Shown here in pieces: positions 48,881 to 59,404 of a stretch of 64,000 nt of DNA. The stretch spans positions 310,001 through 374,000 of the forward strand of contig JAUTDP010000015.1 of assembly GCA_033439795.1 (NCBI GenBank). The letters are read 5' to 3'. Position 1 is the first letter of the stretch. Each line of letters starts with the position of its first letter. The position numbers and the translations under genes are program-made. Under the pieces are notes generated by a model that saw only the letters and a program-made list of their open reading frames with translations, was not told the DNA's origin and did not search any database. The DNA is from Sordaria brevicollis (Eukaryota; Ascomycota; Sordariomycetes; Sordariales; Sordariaceae).

Positions 48881-50227
48881 AACAGAAAGAGAAGAAGCGA
48901 CGATGAGAAGCATTTTCATCCCCGTGGGTGTGGGATAGGCTCAAATCTGGGGTGATGGCATCGACGTCCACCTCCTTGGGAAATAAGCTTACGGTCATCG
49001 CCATACCGAGAAGCTGCTGAAATCCCAGGCCTACCTCAACCACACCTAGTAGCTTTTGCATGGATGTTAAGAAGAACGAATATCTATGGACCGATAAAAT
49101 CTCTATCAATGACGCTCATTTTGCCGGCAGTCTTATCTCCGCGATGGATTGCACGGAAATACCGTCGAGTATTCATTCTTTTGAAGCTCGATGATGCTCT
49201 GTATCATTACCACACTCTTGAACAAGCGCAATATATTTGAGAACAGCGTTCGACTTCATCGTTGATGATTGTCCGGTACCGATAGGCAAGTGAAAAATCC
49301 ATGTCCCCAATGTAAAACTGAGCCTACAAGACGGTCCAGCTTACAACAAAGCCGTTCGACGAACGTCCTTGTCCTTTCCTTTCCCCCTTTTTTCCAATCT
49401 CCCATTTCCCCTTCCCCAACCACCAGAAACCACCCAAAACTAACCCAAAAAACGGTCAAAAAAATGGCAAAAAGCTAAGCTCGCCCAGGGAGACTTGGTG
49501 AAACGAATCACCATCGCTCCGCAGCTGCGAAAACTATGCGAAAACTGTACCTCGAACGCCAACGCTGTCCGGCAATGTTTTCATCAACGGGAATGCTTTA
49601 ACCACTTGCGCCATTTGACCGGTTTCGCTCGTGGCCCGCTGTGGTGGTAGGGCTGGAAAGGGGGACTTATATGCCTAGGTGGAAGGTGCCTGGGTGCCTG
49701 GGCGGGAAGGGCTGGGGGTTGCTCGTCTGATGTTTAGGAGGGTGGACGGCCGTTGGAAGGAAGGAGCGAGTTGGGCCGGTCCGGTGAATGGGATCTGGAT
49801 GAGAATCAGGGACGTGGAATTCGAAGGTTGCGGGGGAAGGAGCGAGTGCCCGCCTCGTACCTCTATGGTCGAAGGCGGCTGGAATTGGAATTGCTTTTTG
49901 GCAATCTGCACTTCTGCTTTTCCTGCTTCTTTCCCTCAATCTACACGACGTCTGATTCGACTCGAGCATAGCACACATCGCCACAACGACATCCTCGCCT
50001 CCGAAGGACACTGTTGGAACTGGAAACTGTGCCCGAGGTCGTCATTCATTGACCTCTATAGCGTATTCACCGGCACTCCTCTCTGGTATTTAACCTGTCC
50101 CGGCTTTTTGTTTCCCCTCTTTCGTTAGACAACCTAACTGTAGGATTAACGGTTTTGTTCGTCACCGTACAACGATCAAGTTCTGGCTGGAAACTTCTTG
50201 ACTGGCCCGATCCTCGACGACAGAAGA
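48881..50227. other. Right flank of island 2 and promoter of the unknown gene
   Basis: Normal-GC host DNA from the GGAGG site onward. Short overlapping frames only; no gene recognised. Confidence 0.5.
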
Positions 50228-51640
50228 ATGGAAGGCCCGATGGCTGACGCAAAAGAGTCTTGGCCTCCGCCGGGCACTCGCGAGAACGGCGATTGCGATA
50301 ATCACAACTCAAATGCACCTGCGAGACTGCCAGATCACAATATGGAAATGAACAGCACTCCCGCGGCGCCGCGACTCAATCCGTTTGATGACTGGAATTA
50401 TCGTGTGGAAGACAATGATCGCCAGGCTGGGGAAACTGGAGACGGTTCTAGGGACAAAAGCGACTCGGGTAACCACAATTCTGATAATCACAAAGCCGAC
50501 AATCCTCAATCCAATGATCCTGAACACCAAAGGCTGGAACCGGATAATGACGAATCCAATAACGATGAGATCGATTACGAAGATCTCTGGTTCGACCCTG
50601 ACCTCTTCTCTCAGGTCCATTCCCACTCAGGTTCGTCGTGATATCGCGCGAGGGGCGTTAAAGCTTACATCAGACACTAACTCGCGCATACGACTTTAGG
50701 TAATCCGGTTACAGGCCATTACGTATCGGTCTCTGTCAATGGCGAGCCTGTAGAGCGCTGGAGTAAGTCCCTCCCCGATGGCTCCAAATGACTCACGTAT
50801 CAAGTTCGACTGACTGACACGATTACAACAGTTATTCCGCTCGGAAGGGACGACGCCGGATGCGAGATCCGAGCCGGCAACAATATTATCCGCTTGCGGT
50901 TTCGTTGCTTGGATGATGAGAACACCTCACGTCTCTTCACGTTTTGGGATGACATCGCGAAGTTACATTTGCGCGCCATCAAGAGTCCAGAATATGAACG
51001 GACCTCGTCCGCTGGAATTTCTGGCCGCGAGCACACCCTTCCGAAGGACACCGGTACCAACAACGAGATTCACTACGACACTCTTGCCGACAACACCATG
51101 CCCGGAAGCTGGGATTCTCAGTCCCCAACCGAAGACTGTGTTACCGAACATCCCACCGAGATTCCCGACGGAATGTCGACGACGGATACAGAAAGTGACG
51201 ACGACGATACACTCATCGAAGGACCCGACGAGCAGGATGCACCTGATGTGTTTAAACACCGCGTATTTGCGCCCATTGAACTGCCTCCGCTGCTGCGCGA
51301 CCTTGATCCCACTCAATATCACGCCTGGAAAGAGCTGAGCGAATGCATTTTGGAGGCCTTTCTCATGCTCGCTATACGGGTGGTGTGTATTCTGCCCAGG
51401 ATCTACATCTGCCTGGTGACTCTCTTGATCCTTGCTGATTGGCTTGGTTCCGGAGAGGCCAGGCAGCTCCTCGGAAAGCTCACGCCTCTTCTTAGGTTGA
51501 AGTGGACTCTGAGCCGCGAGGGCAGAGCCACGGAGCAGGAATACGCAGTCACTTGTGAAAGACTAACGGCCGAATACCACGAGCAGCTGGAACAGCTTCG
51601 TCTTCAGCGCGAGGCGAGGTGGATGGCTTGGATGGGTTAG
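50228..51640 (+). CDS. Uncharacterised acidic protein with one C-terminal membrane segment
   Basis: Three exons, 50228-50630, 50700-50762 and 50832-51640, with introns of 69 nt each (CTAAC and CTGAC branch sites). The product is 424 residues. Residues 1-135 are very acidic and Asn/Asp-rich (DNHNSDNHKADNPQSND style). Residues 136-215 form a compact, probably beta-rich domain (GHYVSVSVNGEPVERW, then IPLGRDDAGCEIRAGNNIIRLRFRCLDD, cut). A second acidic linker (TDTESDDDDTLIEGPDEQD) follows. About residues 325-360 form a hydrophobic stretch (LMLAIRVVCILPRIYICLVT), then a basic-acidic coiled-coil-like tail. The 63-nt middle exon bridges the compact domain in frame, which supports the model. I do not recognise the family. 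It sits about 1.3 kb from a RIP-silenced transposon, a setting often occupied by fast-evolving or lineage-specific genes. The start is the first in-frame ATG after the leader. Confidence 0.72.
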
Positions 51641-52106
51641 GTGTGCACGGAAGAAAGGAAGGAAGCAAGGGAAGCTATGAAAGGAACTTGGTGTTTGGGT
51701 ATGTGTCCGATAAACCAGTGTTCATATGTTGGAAAGGCTGTTCAAGCGAGCGCTTGATCATAACTCAAAAGTGAGTTGCGTCGATCTTTGTACCATATTG
51801 TTTTAATAGCTGCATTCTCCTCCTTATTCATAGTGCCCTCAAGTAGGGGTAACTTTTCTTTTCTTTTCACCCTTCATCGTTGTTGTCATTCTTGGGGGTC
51901 TCGTTCACTCTTCCCCAGCGTGGAATCGGATGTCGCCTGAGACGGGATGTCAGGTCGGATACATAGCGACAGCCTGAAAGGATCAACATCGAGCAACATG
52001 TTGGCAAAACTACTTGTATGCTTAAAAATAAAAAGCTGTTGATGAGCCATAACGGTTGTCAGGAGCAAAGAAACATAAAATAAGGAAGAAAAAAATGCAA
52101 AAGATT
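51641..52106. other. Intergenic 3' region before the initiator tRNA gene
   Basis: Nothing gene-like. GAAAGGAAGGAAGC purine runs directly follow the unknown gene's stop codon. Confidence 0.5.
52089..52095 (-). terminator. RNA polymerase III terminator of the initiator tRNA
   Basis: Seven T on the minus strand, 11 nt beyond the tRNA 3' end. Confidence 0.8.
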
Positions 52107-52178
52107 TAGCTGCAACTCGTTTCGATCGAGTGACCTCCGGGTTATGAGCCCGGCGCGCTTCCGCTGCGCCATGCAGCT
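52107..52178 (-). tRNA. Initiator tRNA-Met (CAU)
   Basis: 72 nt, fully paired cloverleaf: acceptor AGCTGCA/TGCAGCT, D stem GCGC/GCGC, anticodon stem CCGGG/CCCGG with loop CTCATAA, T stem ACTCG/CGAGT. Initiator hallmarks are all present: an A1-U72 first pair, three G-C pairs at the bottom of the anticodon stem, and T-loop AUCGAAA (A54, A60) instead of the TTC loop of elongator tRNAs. No intron. It delivers the initiating Met to the 40S subunit with eIF2. Confidence 0.95.
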
Positions 52179-53422
52179 TAGTTTTTTGAGCTGTTGTTGA
52201 AAGTTTCTTGGCGGTAGATGGGTTTATGTACCCCACCTTCTTCATCTGCCACCGACTCCATCATATTTCCTGAGCACGTAACGACTAACGACATCTTGGA
52301 CACTCCCGCATCGTGCTTGTTATTTTGGCATTCAGATCTTCTTATCAATTTCACTTGATTTTCCACATGGAGGACAATCATTAAAATTACTGAAAAGTAA
52401 ACCTATTCTTTGCGCGCCGGAACTCAGTTGTTCGCTCTCACAGTTCTCTATTTGTCAATCGAAGAACCAGAGCGTCTCGAACATCCCTTGAATATAGAAA
52501 GAGCATACATATGCTTGTCTTGATATTATTGCCTGGAACCCCTCTCTCTCCCTATGGTTAAGGCTGATTGAGCGACAATTAGTACACACGCTGAACTGAA
52601 CTCCCGTCCTGACCGTGTGTTCTGCTCAAAAGCAACAGCAAGTTAAGGTAGTGTAGTCTCGTTTTTACTCGCCCATTGGACGGGAATTAAAATCAGCCCG
52701 AGCTGTTAATAGCGCCATCCAGTTCTAAATCCATTCTCTACTACGGATCAAGTCCACCTATCCAATGAAATGCAGTGATCACTTCACTCCTTCCATCATC
52801 CAATCTCCTTCAACATGCAGCTCATATCACGATCCAGATTTTCAAAGTGTCCTCCTGCTGTTCTTTCTCTCAAACCTTTCATTTGGATATTGCAAAAAAA
52901 ATCTCATCTTCTTCCTCAAAATCATGGTATCATACACTTAGCACTAACAACACCTTCCTTCCTTCTAAATCTCCCTCCGAGATAAATCTTCCAAAAATCT
53001 CCAAAAAAAAAACTTTTCCAGCTCAACTGGCGCCAACCGAAACACTCACTCCCAAGCTACCGATATGACAACCTCATGCTTCATCCTCATGCCTCTCTCT
53101 CATGTTCATCGATGCTTCATGCCCTTCTCATGCCTTCTCATGCAAGTTTTCGCAACCCAGTATCAACCCAGTATCAACCCAACCCAAACCAGCTTTCTTA
53201 TAAAGTCCCGAGACCAAAAACCGTAAATATGCACCGGCATAAACCTTGTACCCCTACCGTAAATGGCCCTTGACCTGTTTCAACCCCCAACCCCGTTGGA
53301 TCCATACAAAGGCGTCTTCGTTGCTTGTTGCCTGTTGGTCCGTAACCCCCTTTTTTGTGTGTGTTTGATGCTATTGCTTGTTGCCTGGTTGTTTTGTGTT
53401 ACTTGCGTTCCTCCTGTCCTCC
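52179..53422. other. Intergenic between tRNA and splicing-factor gene
   Basis: No gene recognised. A run of CTCATGCC-type repeats lies at 53069-53145. The 3' untranslated region of the minus-strand splicing-factor gene lies at the right end. Confidence 0.5.
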
Positions 53423-56400
53423 TTACTTCCTGCCCTCCAGGAACATCTTTTTGAAGTCGGCGTTGCTTTTCTGAGCAACCGGTGGCGGCGCCGGGGCAGC
53501 AGGGCCAGCTGCAGATGATGTTGATGGTCCGGTACCGTTAGCCTGCTGCTGCTGCTGGTCTGGCCCCGATCCTTCCTTCGCAGCTTGCTCCTTCTGCGCC
53601 TTGCTAACGGGAACGACGAACCCGAGTCCCCTCTTAGCACCGGCCTTACCCAACACAGGCGGTCTCCTGATGGGTGGCGGCGGTGGCATCAGCTCGGCGG
53701 CAGTCTTGCCCTTCTTGGAAGCCTTGGAGTCTTCCGACTTCTTCTGCGGTTGCTGATGAGGCAGGTCAATCCGGTCTACTCTTTTCTCGGCCTTCTCCTT
53801 GAACAACTGATGAACGGATCCAACACGCAGCTTCTTACCACCCTCGATCTCGGTGCTATTGATGACGAGGGAAGCCTTGCCAGCCGTTGCCGCATCGGCA
53901 AACTCGACGACAGCGCCACCGTGCTGTGGGTGAAGCACAAGCTTGTTAATGGTGCCGATCGGGGCGATAATGGAGCGGACGCGCGCGTCGTTCATCGTGT
54001 CGGGAATGCCAAGAATGGCGATCGTACGGGCGGCAATCTCAGGCCCGGACACGTGACCAGATCCCGACCCGGAGGCGGTAGACTCGGCGGGGGAACCTTC
54101 GGCTTCACCGTCAGCTCGACTCGTCGCGGTGGTTTTGCGCGTGGGCGGCTTTGACACCTCCACCTTGAGGGGATGGTTGCCAAAGATCACCTTATCAAGT
54201 ATTTCGATGGCCTTGGCAGCCTGCTCCTTGGTCTCCATTACCACGAATGCGGTGCCGGTGCTGACACCACCCATGTTGCGCGTCAGACGGACGCTGACGA
54301 CGTTGCCGGCTTTTTGGAAGAGGCCCTCGACGTCCTCTTCGCTTGCTGCACGAGGTAAGTTGTTCACATGGAGCTCGCGTTCTTCGGCCTGAGCTCCTTG
54401 GCGCACTTGCTTATGGCCTGGATCGGAAAACTTGGCTTGCAACTTGTACTTTCCTCCTTCCAAAGGCTTGCCGTCAAGCTGAGTGGCCGCGGCGGCAAAA
54501 GATCGGTCGCGGAAGGATACGTAGCAGAAACGACGCTTGGTGTTGTACTTGAGGCTGGGAAAACGGATGCTGTGAATGTCACCACAATGCTTGAAAAGAT
54601 CGCGGATGTACTGCTCATCTGCCTCGGGCGGGTAGTTGGTCACGAATAGGGTGCAATCGGTTGCCGGGCTGACTTGGATGACGGATTCGCCGAGGTACTT
54701 TCCATCACGAAGCAAAGCTGTTCGAGCGTCTTCCGGCGATCTGAACTCGATCAGTGCCACGGCCGGGGCACCTTCGCTCTTTTGGAGGTCGATATTGTTG
54801 ATGTGGCCGTACTCGCGGAAAAACTGTCGCAGCTTGGTCTGGGTAATATCCTTGGGAAGATTGCGAACAAAGATCGACGTGTTCTCCCTGTCACGCTTGA
54901 GCTCAGCTGCACCCATAATTGTCTCGCTTTTTGCCCGCTTGGCGCCATCAATAGCCTCATCTATAGGACCATCCTCACGTTTCCTCTTAGAGCCGGGTGA
55001 TGTGCCGGATTGCTGGGCGTCCGTCATGGGGTGGTCCTGGGGCGGATACTGCTGATATGGGACTTGCTGTTGATATTGCTGCGGTTGGTGTTGAGCCAGA
55101 GCCGGAGGCTGGGTTTGGGCTTGTGCTTCGTACGCGGCCTGGGCCTGAGCCTGTGCCGCCGCTTGCGCTTGAACAGCTTCTCTCTCGCGACGCTTAGCAA
55201 CTCCCTTTCTCGTCTTGTAGATGGTATCCTGGGCTTCGCGCAGGGTTTCAGCGAGCTCATAGTCGTTGCAGTGCTGAAGATAAACATCCATAATCCTCTC
55301 GGGCCAGTCGAGCGTCCGTACTTTGAGAGCCTTGATGAAGACACGAGTGGCAAATGAGGGAACGCGCAAGCCTTGGGCCAAGGTGGCAGGTGTAGGGCTC
55401 CGGTTCTTACTCTTGGTAGAAGCGAAGACCAGCATCTCCCAGAGGAACCATGCCAGCCAGAAATCGTAGCTGTTGGCATGGAGCGGAATTACAGACAGCT
55501 GTTCCCACACGGCGCGAGCCTCATTAATGTCATCCTTCTTCTCGGTCAGAAACTGAATCAAAATCTTTTCTAGCCTGAAGTTGGGGTCGCCCTGGTAAGC
55601 ATCACCGTACCGTCGCTTGCCCCAATGTCGAACGTCCTCCAGGGCGGACGGGAGGCCGACTTCGGCAAGATCAACAGCTTCTTCAGTCGCGTTGGGGTTC
55701 ATGGCGGTGCGCTTGAGGTAACCACACCAAGCCGAGTACATTTCCAAAACTCCACCCATACCATCGCGATCGAGTTGAGCACAGCTCGTGGCCGCATGCT
55801 TGATGCGCTCAATGTCAGTGAAGCCCAGGCCAGCTTCCTCAGCAGCCAGGATGTAGCGAGCCCAGACAGTTCCGCACCAGGGAACATGGTGAACAGCGCG
55901 CTGAAGAACGTCCAGCATGTTAGGCAGGATGACGTTGGGAAGCTTGACACGGTTCATCTTGATGTCGGAGTGCCATGTTGAGACGAAAACGAGAAAGTTG
56001 AGCCAGGTTTCTTCATGCGAGGACATGATGCCGGTAAGAGCACGCGAAAACAGACCAAGGCAGATGCGAATATTGGTCAAGGTGTTGTTATCCTTCTTGT
56101 TCTTGGCCTGTCTAATTTCCCAGTCGATGTACTCGGTCATGATGGCCTTCATCCCCTGGATGTCGCCGGCCTTTTGAGCTTGGTTCAACTTCATCTCCCA
56201 AGGATCGCGCAGCTCGTACAGGCGCTTGGCTTCTCTGGCGTTGGCGGTGACGTGCAGCATCTCGGACTCGTAGTTGGCGCGGTTGTACTCGGAGAGGAAG
56301 CTAGAAAACATCTGTGACGTGTTATCCCAAGCGGCATGGGGCACCGCCAGTCTATTCTTGTAGAGATGAGTGATGCGGCGGACACCCGCCTCGGTAGCAG

Positions 56401-56767
56401 TGCGGGCGAGCAGCTCCATCTCGAGGGAGACCCAGCGGTTCCAGAGCTGGTGACTGTCGGAGAGACGGTACTGGACGGCCTCGTAGCCCTCCTGCCAGAG
56501 GTTGAGGGCATGGTCTAGGGTGAAGGTCTCACGGCCAACGTGCTGCTCCTCGATGGGCCAGCCAGCGTCGCTACCGGGCTGGCAGTCGGAATAGAGAGAC
56601 CAGAAGTATTCGCAGTAGGCCATCCATACTTTAAGGCTGCCGGGCTCGGCTTGGACGGCGCGACGGAAGGTCTCGATGACCTTGACGCGACTTTCGAGAT
56701 CGGTGGCGCCACGCAGTTGGTGGTCGACAAAGTCGACCCAGTTATCCTCCCCCACCGGACTCGCCAT
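53423..56767 (-). CDS. prp24: U4/U6 snRNP recycling factor, Prp24/SART3 type
   Basis: Single exon, 1114 residues. Residues 30-510 are HAT (half-a-TPR) helical repeats (for example VWMAYCEYFW near 47 and LWNRWVSLEME near 108). Residues 515-590 are Gln/Ala-rich. A basic nuclear-localisation-like segment (KRKREDG...AKRAK) lies near 594-613. Four RRMs follow at about 630-700 (SIFVRNL), 705-782 (TLFVTNY; RRFCYVSF), 797-873 (ELHVNNL) and 913-985 (TIAILGI). The extreme C-terminus SNADFKKMFLEGRK is the conserved Lsm-interaction motif. HAT repeats, RRMs and this terminal motif together define the SART3/Prp24 family, which anneals U4 to U6 snRNA to regenerate the di-snRNP and contacts the Lsm2-8 ring. 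HAT repeats make this the long, SART3-like form rather than the shorter yeast Prp24. Confidence 0.95.
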   Translation of the reverse strand: MASPVGEDNWVDFVDHQLRGATDLESRVKVIETFRRAVQAEPGSLKVWMAYCEYFWSLYSDCQPGSDAGWPIEEQHVGRETFTLDHALNLWQEGYEAVQYRLSDSHQLWNRWVSLEMELLARTATEAGVRRITHLYKNRLAVPHAAWDNTSQMFSSFLSEYNRANYESEMLHVTANAREAKRLYELRDPWEMKLNQAQKAGDIQGMKAIMTEYIDWEIRQAKNKKDNNTLTNIRICLGLFSRALTGIMSSHEETWLNFLVFVSTWHSDIKMNRVKLPNVILPNMLDVLQRAVHHVPWCGTVWARYILAAEEAGLGFTDIERIKHAATSCAQLDRDGMGGVLEMYSAWCGYLKRTAMNPNATEEAVDLAEVGLPSALEDVRHWGKRRYGDAYQGDPNFRLEKILIQFLTEKKDDINEARAVWEQLSVIPLHANSYDFWLAWFLWEMLVFASTKSKNRSPTPATLAQGLRVPSFATRVFIKALKVRTLDWPERIMDVYLQHCNDYELAETLREAQDTIYKTRKGVAKRREREAVQAQAAAQAQAQAAYEAQAQTQPPALAQHQPQQYQQQVPYQQYPPQDHPMTDAQQSGTSPGSKRKREDGPIDEAIDGAKRAKSETIMGAAELKRDRENTSIFVRNLPKDITQTKLRQFFREYGHINNIDLQKSEGAPAVALIEFRSPEDARTALLRDGKYLGESVIQVSPATDCTLFVTNYPPEADEQYIRDLFKHCGDIHSIRFPSLKYNTKRRFCYVSFRDRSFAAAATQLDGKPLEGGKYKLQAKFSDPGHKQVRQGAQAEERELHVNNLPRAASEEDVEGLFQKAGNVVSVRLTRNMGGVSTGTAFVVMETKEQAAKAIEILDKVIFGNHPLKVEVSKPPTRKTTATSRADGEAEGSPAESTASGSGSGHVSGPEIAARTIAILGIPDTMNDARVRSIIAPIGTINKLVLHPQHGGAVVEFADAATAGKASLVINSTEIEGGKKLRVGSVHQLFKEKAEKRVDRIDLPHQQPQKKSEDSKASKKGKTAAELMPPPPPIRRPPVLGKAGAKRGLGFVVPVSKAQKEQAAKEGSGPDQQQQQANGTGPSTSSAAGPAAPAPPPVAQKSNADFKKMFLEGRK

Positions 56768-58131
56768 TGTTCCTAAGCTTTGTAGCGGGGATCTCGTCCC
56801 ATCGGTCGACGGGGCTGTTTAGTGTTGGGGTGTTGTTCGTGTGTACGATGAGTAGCGGCAGTCGCGGTTAGGCGGATAAGCAGATGAGAGTTGAAGGAAT
56901 GCGCTGCGATGTGTTGCCGTGTGGGTGTTGGTGTTGGTGGTGGTAGGTGTTGCCGTGGTCGTGAGGCCGCCGGTGCGATATGCGCTGGTGGTCAGAGAAA
57001 AGCTTAAAATTTCTCGCGAGGATCAGATAGGTAGGTAGTGCGCAGGTGGTGTGCGGGCGTGGTAGACGAGGGAACGACGGACTGGGGGCCCGACGTGTCA
57101 ATGCCGATCAGCGGATCTGTTTAGTAAGGTACCGAACAGGAGTCCAGGATGACTGGATGAGAGAGGGAGGAGGTGGTGGTAAGGTGGTAGCCTCGGGGAG
57201 AAGACAAGCGAGGATGGGAGAGAAGGCTGGGATGGTGCTGCCGTGTATGGTAGAGAGCAAGCAGTCAGTCAGTGCCGAGAGCCAGACAGTGGTGTGTGGT
57301 TGAATTGTGGACCGACGGCGTGGATTCGTGGTGGTGATGTCTAGGAGGTGAGTGGTTGACAGACGGAGGATTCGATTCGATCTGGTCACAGAAATCGAGG
57401 CTGGGCTGCTGGAGACCGAAGGACACGGGAAAACGAAACCGAAGACGAAATGCTTGGAGAGAAAGTCCAGAGTGCGGTCTGTTCACTGGGGACGGAACAA
57501 GTCGAGAGAGGGACGGAAGGGATTCTGGGCCCAGCCGATAGAATTCTTTTGGGTCGGGTCGGGCTGCGGGTTCATGAGCTGCCCTGTGCTGTGCCTGTGC
57601 CGGGGCGTGTGTGGTGGGCGACGGGACAGTGAGGATGGAGGGAAAAGTGGGTGGTCAGTCACAGTGGATATTGGGCTAGACGGCCGGACGGCACGGGCGG
57701 TGCCTGGCGTGGCCTTATCGCTGCTAGGTGCGGTGCAGATGGTCCCGCCGCGCCGTCGTCCACTCTGCTGGGAGAACACAGGAAGGAGCTTGTTGGAGGG
57801 TCGAAATACCTCTAGCCAAAGAACGTGTCCAGACACGAAACGTGATCTGATTTTGGAAAGGTCCTCTCATTTGTCCAGATAATTAGGTCTCAATCATTCT
57901 TTTCCTCTTTTTCTCTGTCGTTCCTGCCTTTCTTTGCTTGTGCCTCCGGGCAGCTCCTTCTGTGCGTGGGCGGCCGGTCGGGTCGGGTGCACCTTCTCTC
58001 TGGCATAACTCAAAGTTGCGGCCCGGGGCGACCTCGCCAAAACGGCCAGCAAAAAAAGTCCCCTGACCGACCGGATTTACTGTAGCGCGGCGGATAAGAC
58101 ATGGAGCTCACGGTGTGGAGTTCCCCGAACA
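56768..58131. other. Promoter/leader of the splicing-factor gene
   Basis: GC-rich with GT/GGT and CACAC repeats near 56820-56960. No protein gene recognised; the longest + frame, 57352-57882, is low-complexity and lacks any domain. Confidence 0.5.
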
Positions 58132-58140
58132 CGCTGCACT

Positions 58141-58510
58141 CGGAATCGGTATCGGGCAAGACCTCAAATGGTATTCGGCAAGACTTTCAAACCCCAAGTC
58201 TTCAACTTCAAACTGCCACAACTCCATCAAAAGAAGGGTTTGAACTGCGCTTTCTTTTCGAGCGTCTGAGAAAATCAATACCAAGGTCAAACGCAAGCTT
58301 CGAATTTCGTTTTAACACAAAACCACCCATAGGATCTCGAGTGCAAATAACACTTCTCTTCTCAAAATGGTTTTGGGTCAACTTGAGCGGACCTTTTTTC
58401 GTCTCGGCCAATAAGAAAGGCCCTTGGAAGAGGTGCGACGTCTTTATTGGTCAAATGCCTTCAAAAGTCTTGCCGAATACCATTTGAGGTCTTGCCCGAT
58501 ACCGATTTCG
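58141..58510. mobile_element. 370-bp Mutator-like MITE
   Basis: Terminal inverted repeats of 47 bp (58141-58187 and 58464-58510) have a single mismatch at position 3 and carry ATCGGTATCGGGCAAGACCT. They are flanked by the perfect 9-bp direct repeat CGCTGCACT (58132-58140, 58511-58519). Long TIRs with 9-bp duplications are diagnostic of the Mutator superfamily. No coding capacity and no RIP, so it is recent or too short to be hit. Confidence 0.9.
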
Positions 58511-58519
58511 CGCTGCACT

Positions 58520-59080
58520 GCACTCACTCTACTCACCACGCTCAACCTCTCACAGTGAGATTTCGGTGACACAGTTCACTGGGCGACAAGTACACACTGA
58601 CCACTCCAGTGGAATGGCTCTGATGGGATCTCATGAACATCAAAGGCTAGAACATTTTTTCCGTGATCGTCTTCCACCATTGTCTTGACTGTCTCCAGGC
58701 AATCCATAGATCGTCTCTCAAATTGCTAGCCCCAATCGTGAAATCGGTGCGAATTCCGGTGCTTTTGCTCCTCGGCGGATGGTTTGTGGCAGCTGCCTGG
58801 AAAAGAGGAAAGTATCGAGTGGTTGTGACTTTCTGATAGTGGACCCTTATTATCAAACAGTGAGTGACCTCTTTGTCACGGCCCGACGATCTCTGTTTAC
58901 TGTGTTGCATTTGGGAGGTTAAAGGCGGCATTTCTGATTTCTCATTTGTCTTCTCTTGTTGCCCATCTGCCGTTCCCCCTTGAGATTTCTTTGCTGTCTT
59001 GTCCGCCCTCTCTCTTCCTGTCCTCTGTTCCTTCGCGTTTGGCGCCAGAAACGTAACGAGAACGAAGAGCACAAACAGGA
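58520..59080. other. Intergenic between two MITEs
   Basis: No convincing gene. A minus-strand frame at 58647-59198 runs into the next MITE and has no recognisable domain. Confidence 0.4.
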
Positions 59081-59082
59081 TA

Positions 59083-59402
59083 CAGTCGAGACCCCTGCAA
59101 CTGCATACTCCAGATACTGCATGATCACCAGTTAGGGCATAGGATTTGGCTGTCTGAATTATTTCCCAGCTACAACTGCATAACTGCATACTGCACATGG
59201 TTTTGGGACCTTTTTTGGTGTGTATGCACTTACGATACCGAGTCTGGGCGCCAAGATTCTTCGTCGCTAGGCGAATTTTCGGGTCTCAACCTCTCGCTAA
59301 AGCCTATTCTAGGCTTGGCGCTGGGCTAGATCCTGCATATTCGCCACTTAGTGCATAGGATTTTCTGTGCTGGATTATATGCAAAATCAGGGGTCTCGAC
59401 TG
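59083..59402. mobile_element. TA-flanked MITE, about 320 bp
   Basis: Perfect 15-bp inverted repeats CAGTCGAGACCCCTG at 59083-59097 and its complement at 59388-59402, each bordered by TA (59081-59082, 59403-59404). TIRs starting CAGT.GA with a TA duplication are typical of Tc1/mariner- and pogo-type MITEs. Shared GCATAGGATTT words inside (about 59140 and 59355) suggest an internal duplication. Confidence 0.85.
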
Positions 59403-59404
59403 TA

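Noticed and set aside
57352..57882. 176-codon + strand frame upstream of the splicing-factor gene
   Set aside because: No domain, biased composition, and it overlaps the probable leader of the divergent gene.
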